This document shows positions 50,862-59,988 of a stretch of DNA of 64,000 nt, piece after piece. A program made the translations under genes and the position numbers. Location: contig JAJVDF010000260.1 of NCBI GenBank assembly GCA_022410635.1, forward strand, positions 904,368-968,367, written 5' to 3'. The stretch comes from Tretioscincus oriximinensis. Its lineage: Eukaryota; Chordata; Lepidosauria; Squamata; Gymnophthalmidae. Each line of letters begins with the position of its first letter. The first letter of the stretch is position 1. A model generated the notes under the pieces. That model was not told the origin of the DNA. It saw only the letters and a list, made by a program, of their open reading frames with translations, and did not search any database.

Positions 50862-51473
50862 TAGGGTTGCCATACATCCTGGTAAACCGGGACAAACCCA
50901 GTTTTGGGGACTAAAATATAGTCCCCTCCGGGTTTTAAGGTAAAATCCCGGCTTTTTACATTCCCCGATGCAGCATCAGGGAATGTAAAAAGGCGGGATT
51001 TTAAAGGAAAAGCAGCCGTCAGAGCTGACGGCTGCAGCGCGCGCAACGCTTTCCGGGGTCCTGGGAGGACCCTCGGAGCGCGCCGTAGCTGCTCCTTGGC
51101 TGGAGGCGGGGTTTCGCCCTGCTCTGAGGCAAGCGCGCCAGCCCCAGCGGAGCAAAAATGCCTGGGTTTCTGACAGGAGAATAGCTCTGTTCTCCTGTCA
51201 CAAACTCAAGCATTTTTGCTCCGCTGGAGTTGGCGCGCTTGCCTCAGAGCAGGACGAAACCCAGCCTCTAGTAAAGGAGCAGCTGTGTGCGCACGCGTGT
51301 GCGTGCACGGACGCTTGTCGTGAGAGAAGAGAGGTTCTGCCTGTCTCTCTACAAGCGTCTGTGTGTGCGCATGCGCGCGCGCACGCACGCCTGTTCATGT
51401 GTGCGCGCACGCGCGTGCACGCACCCACCCCACCCACGTCCCGGTTTGGGGATGCCAAGATATGGCAACCCTA
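50862..51473. mobile_element. non-autonomous hAT-type foldback element, copy 2
   Basis: Perfect 8-bp target duplications GTTTTGCA (50854-50861, 51474-51481) and ends TAGGGTTGCCATA / TATGGCAACCCTA. Internal hairpins in order: GGGGACT..AGTCCCC (50906-50926); a 25-bp arm stem TAAAATCCCG..TTTTTACATTCCC with loop CGATGCAGCATCA (50941-51003); palindrome GCAGCCGTCAG/CTGACGGCTGC (51012-51035); a long stem with about 75-bp arms centred near 51185 (about 51086-51284); a further stem CGGACGCTTGT..ACAAGCGTCTG (about 51299-51385). No transposase. Confidence 0.93.
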
Positions 51474-51507
51474 GTTTTGCAGCACCTTAGAGATTAACTA
51501 GAAAAAT

Positions 51508-52075
51508 GTAAGAACGTAAGAGGAGCTCTGCTGAATGGGGCCAGAGCCCATCTAGCCCAGCATTCTGTCTCACACAGTGGCTCATCCATTCAGGGCCTGC
51601 CATAGTCCACACTGGCATGCTGATGCCAAGTCATAAGTGCAGCCCTGAGAAATGGGGTCAGAGCCACCTAGTCCTACATTCTGTCTCACCCAGTAGCCCA
51701 CCAATTGCCCCTGGGCATCTCAAGCAGAAGGCAAAACCTCACCTCTTTTCCACTCTTGGAATAAGGAACTGCCACCCACATGCTAGTGTAGACTATGGCA
51801 GGCTCTTCATGAGTCCTGCTGTAGTCTATACTTGCATGATGAGCCAAATGAGGCCTGCCATAGACTACACCCACCCACCAATTGCCCCTGGACATCTCAA
51901 GCAGGAGAAGGCAAAACCCTGTCCTGTTCTCCATTCCCTGCAAATGGTTTTTCAGGAATTCTGCCTATTGCTCCATCTCGGAGGCAGGATCAAGAGATCC
52001 ATTCTAGTAGCTATTGATACCCTTGGTTTCCATGAACTTGTCTAATCCTGGCTCAAAGGTTTCCAAACTGTGAAA
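51508..52075 (-). mobile_element. CR1 type A 3' end with palindromic module
   Basis: AAGAACGTAAGAGGAGCTCT start, CATCTAGCCCAGCATTCTG, the module at 51585-51630 and again at 51768-51875 (CCACATGCTAGTGTAGACTA then TGCCATAGACTACACCC), then AAGAGATCCATTCTAGTAGC and CATGAACTTGTCTAATCC. A second tail start at about 51630 makes it a partial tandem. Confidence 0.8.
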
Positions 52076-52485
52076 TACCACCACTTTCTCCAATTAAGTC
52101 TATTTCTTCGGCTGCAATAGAGTAAAAATGTGAGTTCTAAGCTTGCACTTGTTCAGTCCATACATCTTAAAAAGTAAACTTATTCATTCAACATCATAAC
52201 CTAATAAGAAAAAATCACAATCACCATAACACCCATTACCCTGAACACTTCCTTCCACCCCCACCCCTTATACCCAACATTTGATTATTGGAAAAACATT
52301 TTCAAATTCTTTCTTCCAGGTTGATTGCCCCATTCTAGAGGAAATGTCTCTGGTCAGCATGGACCATTTCTTCCTAACATCATATTTAAGTCTTCTTTAT
52401 CTAATCACCTCGAATTTCATGTGTTCAAATAAAATCACAAATCCAATTAGTGTAATTCCATTTACCATATTTTCATCTGAAAAAG
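52076..52485. other. unique AT-rich sequence
   Basis: Nothing supported. Confidence 0.3.
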
Positions 52486-52585
52486 GAGTTTGTGTATGGA
52501 AAGTTCACGCTGCCTACCTGTTTCTTGCTCTCCTCTAAGGTGCCACTAGAATTCCCCTTGCTAGGATTTCTGAATCCAGGCTAAG
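52486..52585 (+). mobile_element. GAAGTAGAC family fragment
   Basis: GTATGGAAAGTTCACGCTGC, CTCTCCTCTAAGGTGCCAC, CCCCTTGCTAGGATTTCTG: the family's 3' half and its usual end. Confidence 0.58.
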
Positions 52586-52755
52586 CAGGTGACTTCTTTG
52601 ATGATAAACTATGTCAGCTTCTCTGTGTACTTGTGTTTCTGACAAAATGCCCCAAGCAAGACTTGTCTCCTGTGTTATTTAATCTTCCTTTTTCCAAAAG
52701 GGGAATTGCAGAGGCAAAGGAGTGGAAGAAACTACAAAACTGGCCATTTCTTTTT

Positions 52756-53113
52756 GCAGAATCATAGAATGCTAGAGTTGGAAGGGACCTCCAGGGCCAT
52801 TGGGTCCAACCCTCTGCTCAATGCAAGATTCACTAGACCATCCCAGACAGATAGCTGCCCAGCCTCTGAGACTCCCAGCAAAGGAGAACTCTCCTCCTCC
52901 TGTGGAAGCCTAGTCCACTGATTGATCATCCTTATGCCAGAAAGTTTCTTCTTATATCTAATCAAAATCTCCTTCCTTGAAGTTTCATCCCATTGCTTCT
53001 AGTCCTTCCATGTGCCAATGAGAACAAAGCTGACCCTTCTGCTCTGTGGCAGCCCTTCAGGTATTTGTAGAAAGCTATAAGGTCTCCTCTCTGTCTTGTC
53101 TTTTGCAGATTAT
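52756..53113 (-). mobile_element. CR1 3' end (typical amniote form)
   Basis: AGAATCATAGAATGCTAGAG (terminal), TTGGAAGGGACCTCCAGGGC, through CCCTTCAGGTATTTGTAG to GTCTTTTGCAGATTA. The reverse-strand coding remnant matches 36893-37475. Confidence 0.85.
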
Positions 53114-53253
53114 TTTATTTCTTTTTAACTCATTGACTTGTGCTGACTGCCCTAGAACCCTTTTGGAGAAACCAGACCAGACAAGCCAAGGCTACTCTCC
53201 AAAAGGGTTCTAGGAAAATCAGCACAAGTTATTGAGTTAAACAGAAATAAATC
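53114..53253. mobile_element. foldback element with 57-bp arms
   Basis: The left arm (TTTATTTCTTTTTAACTCAT, TGACTTGTGCTGACTG, CCTAGAACCCTTTTGGAGA; 53114-53171) is the inverse of the right arm (TCTCCAAAAGGGTTCTAGG.. ..GTTAAACAGAAATAAAT; about 53195-53253). The loop is about 23 bp. It is at the break of a CR1. No other copy seen here. Confidence 0.7.
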
Positions 53254-53282
53254 ATCCTCAAACAATGACAGTGCCTACATAG

Positions 53283-53520
53283 GAAACATAAGAGAATACA
53301 AGAACCTAAGAGGAACCCTAGTGAATGAGGCCAGAGACATCCTAGTATAGCCTCCTGGCTTACCTAATGGCTCATTCACTTCCCAGTGTAGACTATGCAG
53401 CCCCCAACCTAAGAGGAGTCTAATCCATCTAGTCCACCAATTGCCCCTGGGCATCTCACACAGAAGACAACACCTTCTCTCCAATCCCTGCATATGGTAT
53501 TAAAGATGCCCTTTCACACA
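53283..53520 (-). mobile_element. CR1 type A tail interrupted by a SINE
   Basis: AGAATACAAGAACCTAAGAG start; GAATGAGGCCAGAGACATCC; CCACCAATTGCCCCTGGGCA; GGTATTAAAGATGCCCTTTC, then the SINE tail. It resumes at 54073 with TGAGCCATTGGC and TTAATGAAGCCCAAG. Confidence 0.8.
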
Positions 53521-53787
53521 GAAGAAGAAGAAGAAGAAGAAGAAGAAGAAGAAGAAGAAGAAGAAGAAGAAGAAGAAGAAGAAGAAGAAGAAGAAGAAGA
53601 AGAAGAAGNGAAGAAGAAGAAGAAGAAGAAGAAGAAGAAGAAGAAGAAGAAGAAGAAGAAGAAGAAGAAGAAGAAGAAGAAGAAGAAGAAGAAGAAGAAG
53701 AAGGAGAAGAAGGAGAAGAAGGAGAAGAAGGAGAAGGAGAAGAAGAAGAAGAAGAAGAAGAAGGAGAAGAAGGAGAAGAAGAAGAAG

Positions 53788-53810
<23 letters not shown>
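53521..53810. repeat. (GAA)n microsatellite with GGA and CAA variants
   Basis: About 290 bp: pure GAA to about 53700, then GAAGGA-type, then (CAA)n at about 53788-53820. It occupies exactly the tail position of the minus-strand SINE, whose tail in other copies is (TTC)n. One N is at 53609. Confidence 0.95.
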
Positions 53811-53819
<9 letters not shown>

Positions 53820-54072
53820 CCTACATTTCTCACCTTTCAAAGGGACTCAAAGCATCTTACAAGGGTATCTTCCTCACCAGGCTGTGGTTGTTCCCATTTA
53901 TCTACTTGTAGTCAATTGCAATTTCTTGCAATTCTTGCTTTCGAATAGCTGGGTTAGCTAGAGCTACAGGCTAGTAGAAGGTGCTCACCCCTCTCCACAT
54001 CCAACACAGGGCCTTAAAACCCAATCTCCCAGATGAGAGACAGTTTCCTTAGTGACTGAGCCATTCATGCCT
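53811..54072 (-). mobile_element. tRNA-derived SINE (type 2), source of the GAA tract
   Basis: Reverse complement of 27246-27557: CACCTTTCAAAGGGACTCAA, TGCAATTTCTTGCAATTC, TTTCGAATAGCTGGGTTAGC, and the tRNA head GTGACTGAGCCATTCATGCC. Confidence 0.85.
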
Positions 54073-54150
54073 GAGCCATTGGCTTTTTTCTTAATGAAGC
54101 CCAAGTTCCAGAAGTTTTATGGAATCCCCCAGGCTTGGTAAAAGGGCTGC
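54073..54150 (-). mobile_element. CR1 type A tail, continuation
   Basis: TTGGCTTTTTTCTTAATGAA and GCCCAAGTTCCAGAAG match 45600-45640. Confidence 0.7.
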
Positions 54151-54960
54151 TTGCCCATCCTCAGCATGACAAGGTTATTTTCCATTGCTCTACCAAGTGA
54201 CATTTATACCCACTTGTGCCTTTTGGTTCAGCTGGCACTAATTACTTTAATTATTCCAGGCTCCACCCTGCTCTCCCCCATCAAGATGGATGTCCCTTGG
54301 ATCTGTTGCTCTTTTTGTGAACAGAATGGCAGGAAGGATCAGGGAGAGAGAAATTTGCAAATGCCCGCTTGAATTAGTAGCGGGGAGGGGAAACGAAGGG
54401 CCATTGTGCTACGCTTGCTCCCCAAGTCAGTTTGCATTTTCTTCAGCAAATCCCTCCTGACTTGTTCTCTGCAAATCCCCAGAACCTTTCAGCTGAAAAT
54501 TCATGGGAGACGATACAGACACAGTCCTTGTGATTTCATCAGACTACTTTCATCGTTGGACGGAATTCACGATTGAAGGGGGACAACTCTGGTTTACCAA
54601 ACCTTTTCTCAAACTACGACTTGGGCTGCAGCCACAGACAGCAATGCAAGGGGCAGCTTCAGGCAAACCCCCCATGGACAGAAGGCTGTACCAACTTCAC
54701 GTCAGACTACCGCCTGTATGAGGAATTTCCCTTCTCCACACTGGAGCAATCTCAAAACGGACTCGCTCCCAGACATCTTTCAAGGGCCACGCAGGACAAA
54801 GGGGAGACCAGACCAGGAGACCAAAATGAGCAGTGGACCTATTTTTTGAGGTCTACTGGAAACACAGAGGCATGTAGATGACACACTTCAGTGAGGCACT
54901 GCATCATGGAATCCTTTACGCCTATGTGGCTCTAAAGCTGGAGTGAATTTTGGAGGCTGT
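54151..54960. other. unique sequence
   Basis: Two overlapping frames of 72 and 102 codons (54503-54881) have no family features. Nothing supported. Confidence 0.35.
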
Positions 54961-55104
54961 GCAAAGGCTGAGGAAAGAAATAAAGAGCACTAAAGGAATG
55001 TTGGGATGGAGAAGGAAGAAAGGAAGGAAGTAGGAAAGAAGGAAGGACATGTGAGTGATGGACCACAAGGAGGTTGGAAGGAAGGAAGGAAGGAAGGAAG
55101 GAAG
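54961..55104. repeat. purine-rich minisatellite, first part
   Basis: GCACTAAAGGAATGTTGGGA, GGAAGTAGGAAAGAAGGAAG, ending in (GGAA)n at 55078-55104. It shares units with 55381-55712. Confidence 0.8.
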
Positions 55105-55380
55105 AGGGATAGCTTGGATAGTTTCAAGACAGGACTAGACAGGTTTATGGACACCAAGGGTATAAATGTATACTAGGATGGATGTCTGGATGTTGCCCCC
55201 GGGATGGAGCAACAGGCAGGACTCTTGAAATACCATTTGCAGGGAATCATGAACAGGGGCATATTTTGCTTTCCTCTGTTCGGACTTCCCAGTTGTATCT
55301 GGTGGGCCTCTGTGGGAGACAGAATGCTGGACTTGATGGGCTGTGGCCTGATCCAGTATGGCTCTTCTTATGTTCTTATG
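55105..55380 (+). mobile_element. type B CR1 inserted in a purine-rich minisatellite
   Basis: ATAGCTTGGATAGTTTCAAG through the type B tail to CTTCTTATGTTCTTATG. Flanks GAAGAGGGA on the left and GGGACGGAGCACAG on the right rejoin to the minisatellite unit, suggesting a short GGGA duplication. Confidence 0.87.
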
Positions 55381-55712
55381 GGACGGAGCACAGAAAGGAC
55401 AGAGGGATACAAAGAGGAGGAAAGGGAGAGGTAGCACTAAAGGAATGGAAAGAGAAAGGAAAGGATAGAGGAAGGAAGGAAGGACGAAAGAATGGAGGGA
55501 TGGAGAAGAAGAAAGGAAGGAAGTAGGAAAGAAGGAAGTGTGAATGATGGAGCACAGAAGGAAGGAAGAGGGACGGAGCACAGAAGGAAGGAATGAAGAG
55601 GGATGGAGCACAGAAAGGACAGAAGGATGCAAAGAGGAGGAAAGGGAGAAATAGCACTAAAGGAATGGAAAGCGAAAGGAAAGGATGGAGGAAGGAAGGA
55701 CGAAGGAATGCC
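55381..55712. repeat. purine-rich minisatellite, second part
   Basis: Two long units (about 55381-55560 and 55570-55712) share GAGCACAGAAAGGACAGA.GG, AT.CAAAGAGGAGGAAAGGGA, GAATGGAAAG.GAAAGGAAAG. The opposite strand gives HPSFLPS-type frames that are not genes. Confidence 0.85.
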
Positions 55713-56701
55713 AACCATCTTTCACCTGTTTAATGTAAGCCAATTTAGGCAATTCTTGCATGAGCGTTGGAGCAAGAGCAATGGCTGGCAAAAGGACAAG
55801 AGGGAAGGTGAGGAGAGGCCTACCTCTGCCACACCTGTTTCCCATAGTCCCATTCAGGTATGTCTGTTTAGCAAACAGCTGAAGGACCAAGTGCACCCTT
55901 GTGCCCTTCCATGCTTCCTAAGGTGCTGGTGGTAAGCTCTTGAAGGCAGGCAGCCTTTGCACGTGTCCTGTCCCTCCCGCAGCTCCACATCAAAGCCTCT
56001 ATCATTGCTGCCAACTTTAGCTATCAAAAAACACTTGAAAACAAACGTGTCCCTGTCAGCTTCAGAAGATACGAAAGCCTGCAGAACGCCAGCTGTCGGG
56101 AATAGAAGTGTATTTTGTGCAAAAAAAAAACAACAGAAAAAGATGAGAAGAACTTTTAGGCAAACAAACATAGAGATCTCAAAGGAAGCGTAGGGATATC
56201 TTTTCATCTCATTAAGAAAACACACAAGCCTTTTCTTCCTCAAGCCCATGTAGCCCTATCAAAGGGAGAGAACCCCCCCCCCCTCCCCTGCCGTGTTTGC
56301 AACCAATTTCAGGTCGGCATCACGTGCGTATAAATATCTGAATTGCTTGGAAGGGTAAAATTGTGCGGCAGGGGATAGGAAGTTGTACAAATGGCCCTGA
56401 AACAAAACAATCTGAAGTGATTACAGCAGAAAGCGTCCTCAAAGGATCTAGAGATTAAAAGGACATAAAAAACAGGCTCGGCTGCCCTTCCTCAGCGCGC
56501 TTCTCCAGAGAGCAATATGGCAGGTCAGGCTGGAGATACATTTTGAGGGAAATGGTTTACTAGGAGTTTCGTTTTCCCTTTAAAAATAAAACGTCGTTCA
56601 GAACAAAAGCAAGGAAAGAGCAGCTATTTACCGAAGGTGGCATACAGCAGCATCAATACTCACCTGCGCTTTAGAGTTTCTTTTTAAATGCTCCCCTGAA
56701 T
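55713..56701. other. unique sequence, candidate conserved non-coding element at about 56290-56690
   Basis: A C-run lies at 56272-56284. Repeat-free afterwards, with GTGATTACAGCAGAAAGC and similar words. No gene supported. Confidence 0.33.
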
Positions 56702-56862
56702 TAGGGTTGCTGCAAAAAAACGAGACCAGGGTTTTGCAGCCTTTAATGGAGGTGGGAACGATAAACTCCCACCTGCAGGCATCCTAAGTTGCATCTGGTG
56801 TAAAGTCTTCTTTTCCACATCCAGTAAATCTGCAAACCCCAAGTACTGTGGTGGCAACCCTA
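56702..56862. mobile_element. short hAT-type element (TAGGGTTGC ends)
   Basis: 8-bp duplications CCCTGAAT (56694-56701) and CCCTAAAT (56863-56870) match at 7 of 8 bases. Ends TAGGGTTGCTGC and the inverse GTGGCAACCCTA. The interior contains GTTTTGCAGCCTTTAATGG, reminiscent of the foldback element at 4773. The ends agree with the 650-bp and 612-bp elements. Confidence 0.78.
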
Positions 56863-57530
56863 CCCTAAATATAAGGCAGCTCTTCCTTGATACCTGTCAA
56901 CATAGGAATTACGATCAGGGAAACCTTAGGGTGAATTGTGCTGCCAGACTATGCTAAGCCCCAACTGGCTCATCCACTTGGTGAAATCCATGCTCGAAAT
57001 GAATCTATATCATACATGAGCTTCACTATTTAAACTGAATTACTGAAACAAATTAACTTTCCCACGATGTTCTAATTCATTGAGATGCACGAGCAGGTCC
57101 TGTAGCCCTGGGTACCATAAAAGAGAAAGGCAAGAAAGATTTCTGGGTTCAGCCTGCGACAGACAAAAGGCAGGAGCCCACGAATGCAAAGGACGAATGC
57201 TACCAACAGAGGAGTGGAGAAGGAGGCATAGAAAGCAGTCCTAGGCCAAAGGGAATCGCTGTACCTTTCCTGCCCTGAAATTTCACCAGCCTCACAAGTC
57301 TCTAGGCAGGAGCAAAACAGATGGCGAAACACAAGACATCCAAACGCTGCACAGAAATAGCTGTCACTGTCAAGGCATCACAGAGGCAAACAGGGACTCC
57401 TCAGAACCACATGTGACGCCTTTTGAGCGGCGGATGAGACAGCATGATGGGGTCCCCTCATGGATAGCGTAAGGCCTTGGACTAGTGCAACAGCTTCCTA
57501 GCAGGTTTGCCTCATTAGGAACCAAAGGAC
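56863..57530. other. unique sequence
   Basis: An 86-codon minus frame (57332-57072) has no recognisable family. Nothing supported. Confidence 0.3.
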
Positions 57531-58345
57531 CTAAAAGGAACCATTCAGGTCAAGTCCATCTAGTCCAGCCTTTTGGCTCACTCAGTGTCTCATCCAGATG
57601 CCAGTGGGGTCTGCCATAGTCTACAATTTAGTGCAGATGGCAGATCATGAGAAACAGGCCATAGAGACCTTCGGATATAGGGTAGAGTAAATGAATGAAT
57701 GAATGAATAGGCCAGCATTCCGTCTTATCTAGTGACCCACCAATTGCATCTGGGCAGTCTGAAGCAGAAGGCAGCAAAATCTTCACGTGTTCTCAAATTC
57801 TGGAATAGGAACTTGCCATCCACATATGGCAGGCTGAATGGAGCCTGCCATAGTCTACACTGGCCCACCAATTGTACTAGGGCAGTCTAAAGTAGAAGAA
57901 GCCAAAAACCTCACCTGTTCCTCAGATCTTGGAATAGGGGTCTGCCATCTGCATGCTAGTGTACCACATGGTCCCAGATGGGACCAGTCATAGTCTACAC
58001 TGTCATGTGGATGAGCCAAGTGGAGCCTGCCATAGTCTACGCTGGCCCACCAATGGCACTAGGGCAGTCTTAGGCAAAACCTTCACCTGTTGTCCACTCC
58101 CTGCCAATGGCATTCCAGAAATCCCGCTTGTTGCTTAATCCTGGAGTCAGGAAAATCAAGACATCCATCCTACTAGCCACTGATACACTTGAACTCCATA
58201 AATGTGTCTAATCCTATCTTAAAGCTATGGAGGCTGTAAGTAAATCCCTTAAACTAATGACCCTCTGGGTGAAAAAAAAATCCCTTGGCTGTCCTAACTC
58301 TTCAACCAATCAGCTTTAAGGAATGTTCCTTATTCCGCCCTTTGA
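57531..58345 (-). mobile_element. CR1 type A 3' end with several palindromic modules
   Basis: Module copies at about 57590-57650, 57810-57870 and 57945-58055, each set between CR1 tail units (CACCAATTGCATCTGGGCAG, CACCAATTGTACTAGGGCAG, CACCAATGGCACTAGGGCAG). A (GAAT)n run lies at 57689-57706. The C-terminal part ends near GACCCTCTGGGTGAAAAAAA and CTTTAAGGAATG. Confidence 0.82.
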
Positions 58346-58690
58346 TGGAAGGGGCATTATAAACAAACATTGTCATCATCATCATTACTGTTACTGCTAC
58401 TACTATTATTCTTGGGCTATACACCCACACAATATGGAAACTGAAATGCAGGAGGGCCGGGACATGCAAGGTAATGTTGCTAAGACCTTGAGGTCTTCAT
58501 TGCGATGTTTGTGCCAGCATCTTGCACGAATATCTCACAGCTCAAGGGCTTCTAAACCGCCTCAGGAGCAGGACAAGTATACCCTAGTGATCTATGAGAC
58601 AGCATCACCTCCACATGATTCAAGATGGATGAGCCAAGATCATGTAGAGGAGATCTACAAGATAATTCGCCTCATCTGGGTGCAGCAATT
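58346..58690. other. unique sequence with a CAT run
   Basis: A 126-codon plus frame (58323-58703) starts in CR1 sequence and crosses a (CAT/ACT)n run. No domain, so not called a gene. Confidence 0.4.
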
Positions 58691-58832
58691 TTTCTGGAAG
58701 TGACACCGGGCATTTAATTCCAGGAAATGAAACTCCCAGAGTGACATCACTTCCTGGGCATGACAAAAAATGATGTCATTTTTAACATCACTTCTTGACA
58801 TGCCCAGAAAGTGACATCATAAAAATCCTGTG
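58691..58832. repeat. imperfect palindrome of GTGACATCACTTCCTGG words
   Basis: GAGTGACATCACTTCCTGGG, CATGAC.., then the inverse AACATCACTTCTTGACATGC and CCAGAAAGTGACATCAT. Similar words occur at 14645 and 43803. CRE/ETS-like composition. Confidence 0.5.
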
Positions 58833-59271
58833 TGCAAACTCCTCTTGAGAATTTTGGGCTCCTGGCCAGATACTTTGATTCCAGGCTCTTCCACCATCAT
58901 TGCTTCCAAGGGATTGCGAAATCGTTCCACACAGGAAGAAGCCCCGGCCTGATCCACACATGCATGTGCAGAACTGTTGAACTCTCTACTGCAGAGGGGG
59001 CTGCCTTTGGAGGGAAAGGACAGCAAGTCTTTAATTATTAAACCAACTGCATTTAGCAGATGGTCAAAGAAAAGTACTTAAAAAGAGAGAGAGAGAGAAG
59101 AGAAAAGTTGCCCAGAGGGTTATATAAATGAACAAGCTAAAACAGCTGGCAGCTGGCGCGTGAAATCAATAATGAGAAAATGAATCCTACTGTATTTTGC
59201 CTTTTCATTGTCTGGCTAGGGAAAAATAGGCATGGAACCCAGCAAACAAGAGCCAGCCTCAAAGGCAAGAG
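58833..59271. other. unique sequence, possible conserved element at about 59040-59220
   Basis: AGAGAG run at 59082-59098; AAATCAATAATGAGAAAATG and AACAAGCTAAAACAGCTGGC. Nothing else supported. Confidence 0.33.
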
Positions 59272-59740
59272 AGAGAGCCCTGCTGGATGGGGCTATAGCC
59301 CACCTAGTCCTGTCTCGCTCAATAGCTCACTCACATGCCAGTGTAGACTATGACAGGCCCCATTATGGGCCTGCCATAGTCTACACTAGCATGAGTATGG
59401 CAAGTCATAACAGGTACATAACAGATGCACATACCAGAATATATCTAGTCCACCATTCTGTCTCCCCGAGTGGCCCACCAATTGCACCTGAGCATCTCAA
59501 GCAGGAGGTAGTAAAACCTTCACCTCAATTTCTTGAAAGGTATGGACCCGGGTAGGTTTTGGAGAACTAGAGCAAGACATATTAAGAACATAAGTGGATC
59601 CCTGATGAATAATGCCAGAGTCCATCTACTCCAGCACTTGGTCTCACACAATGGCCCATCAATTGCACCTGGGTAGTTGGTAGCAGAAGAAGACAAAATC
59701 TTCACTTGTTCTAGAGTCCCTGCAAATGGTATATTCTGGG
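59272..59740 (-). mobile_element. two CR1 type A tails in tandem, first with palindromic module
   Basis: First 59272-59560 with the module at 59325-59410 (GTGTAGACTATGACAGGCCC.. and CCTGCCATAGTCTACACTAG). Second 59582-59740 starts ATTAAGAACATAAGTGGATC and ends TGCAAATGGTAT. Confidence 0.78.
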
Positions 59741-59899
59741 TGATTGGGGAGCATCTTGAAGGACTAAGTCCCAGTGCATTCATTCATCAAAATACTGCAA
59801 AATGTAAATCCTTTCCAGCAAACAGCACCCAAGCTGGGTCTCCTTCAGGAAGGAGTAGGCAAATTCATAGAGGTCAATGGCTATGACAACTCGTGTGCA

Positions 59900-59988
59900 T
59901 TAATGGGCTGCCATAATATACAGTAGGATGTAGATGGCAGAATAAGGCTCAGATGTAGCCCAGAATAAGTCTCAGTGGGGACAGGGCC
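59900..59988. mobile_element. half copy of the GGCCCT/CACTGAG foldback element
   Basis: GGGCTGCCATAATATACAGT, AGATGTAGCCCAGAATAAG, CTCAGTGGGGACAGGGCC. Confidence 0.62.

Noticed and set aside
53456..53961. Poly-Glu/Lys and poly-Ser/Leu frames
   Set aside because: Translated GAA/CAA microsatellite at a SINE tail.
55135..55718. Pro/Ser/Phe-rich minus-strand frames
   Set aside because: Opposite strand of a purine-rich minisatellite and a CR1 tail.
58323..58703. 126-codon frame
   Set aside because: Begins in CR1 sequence and crosses a CAT repeat; no domain visible.
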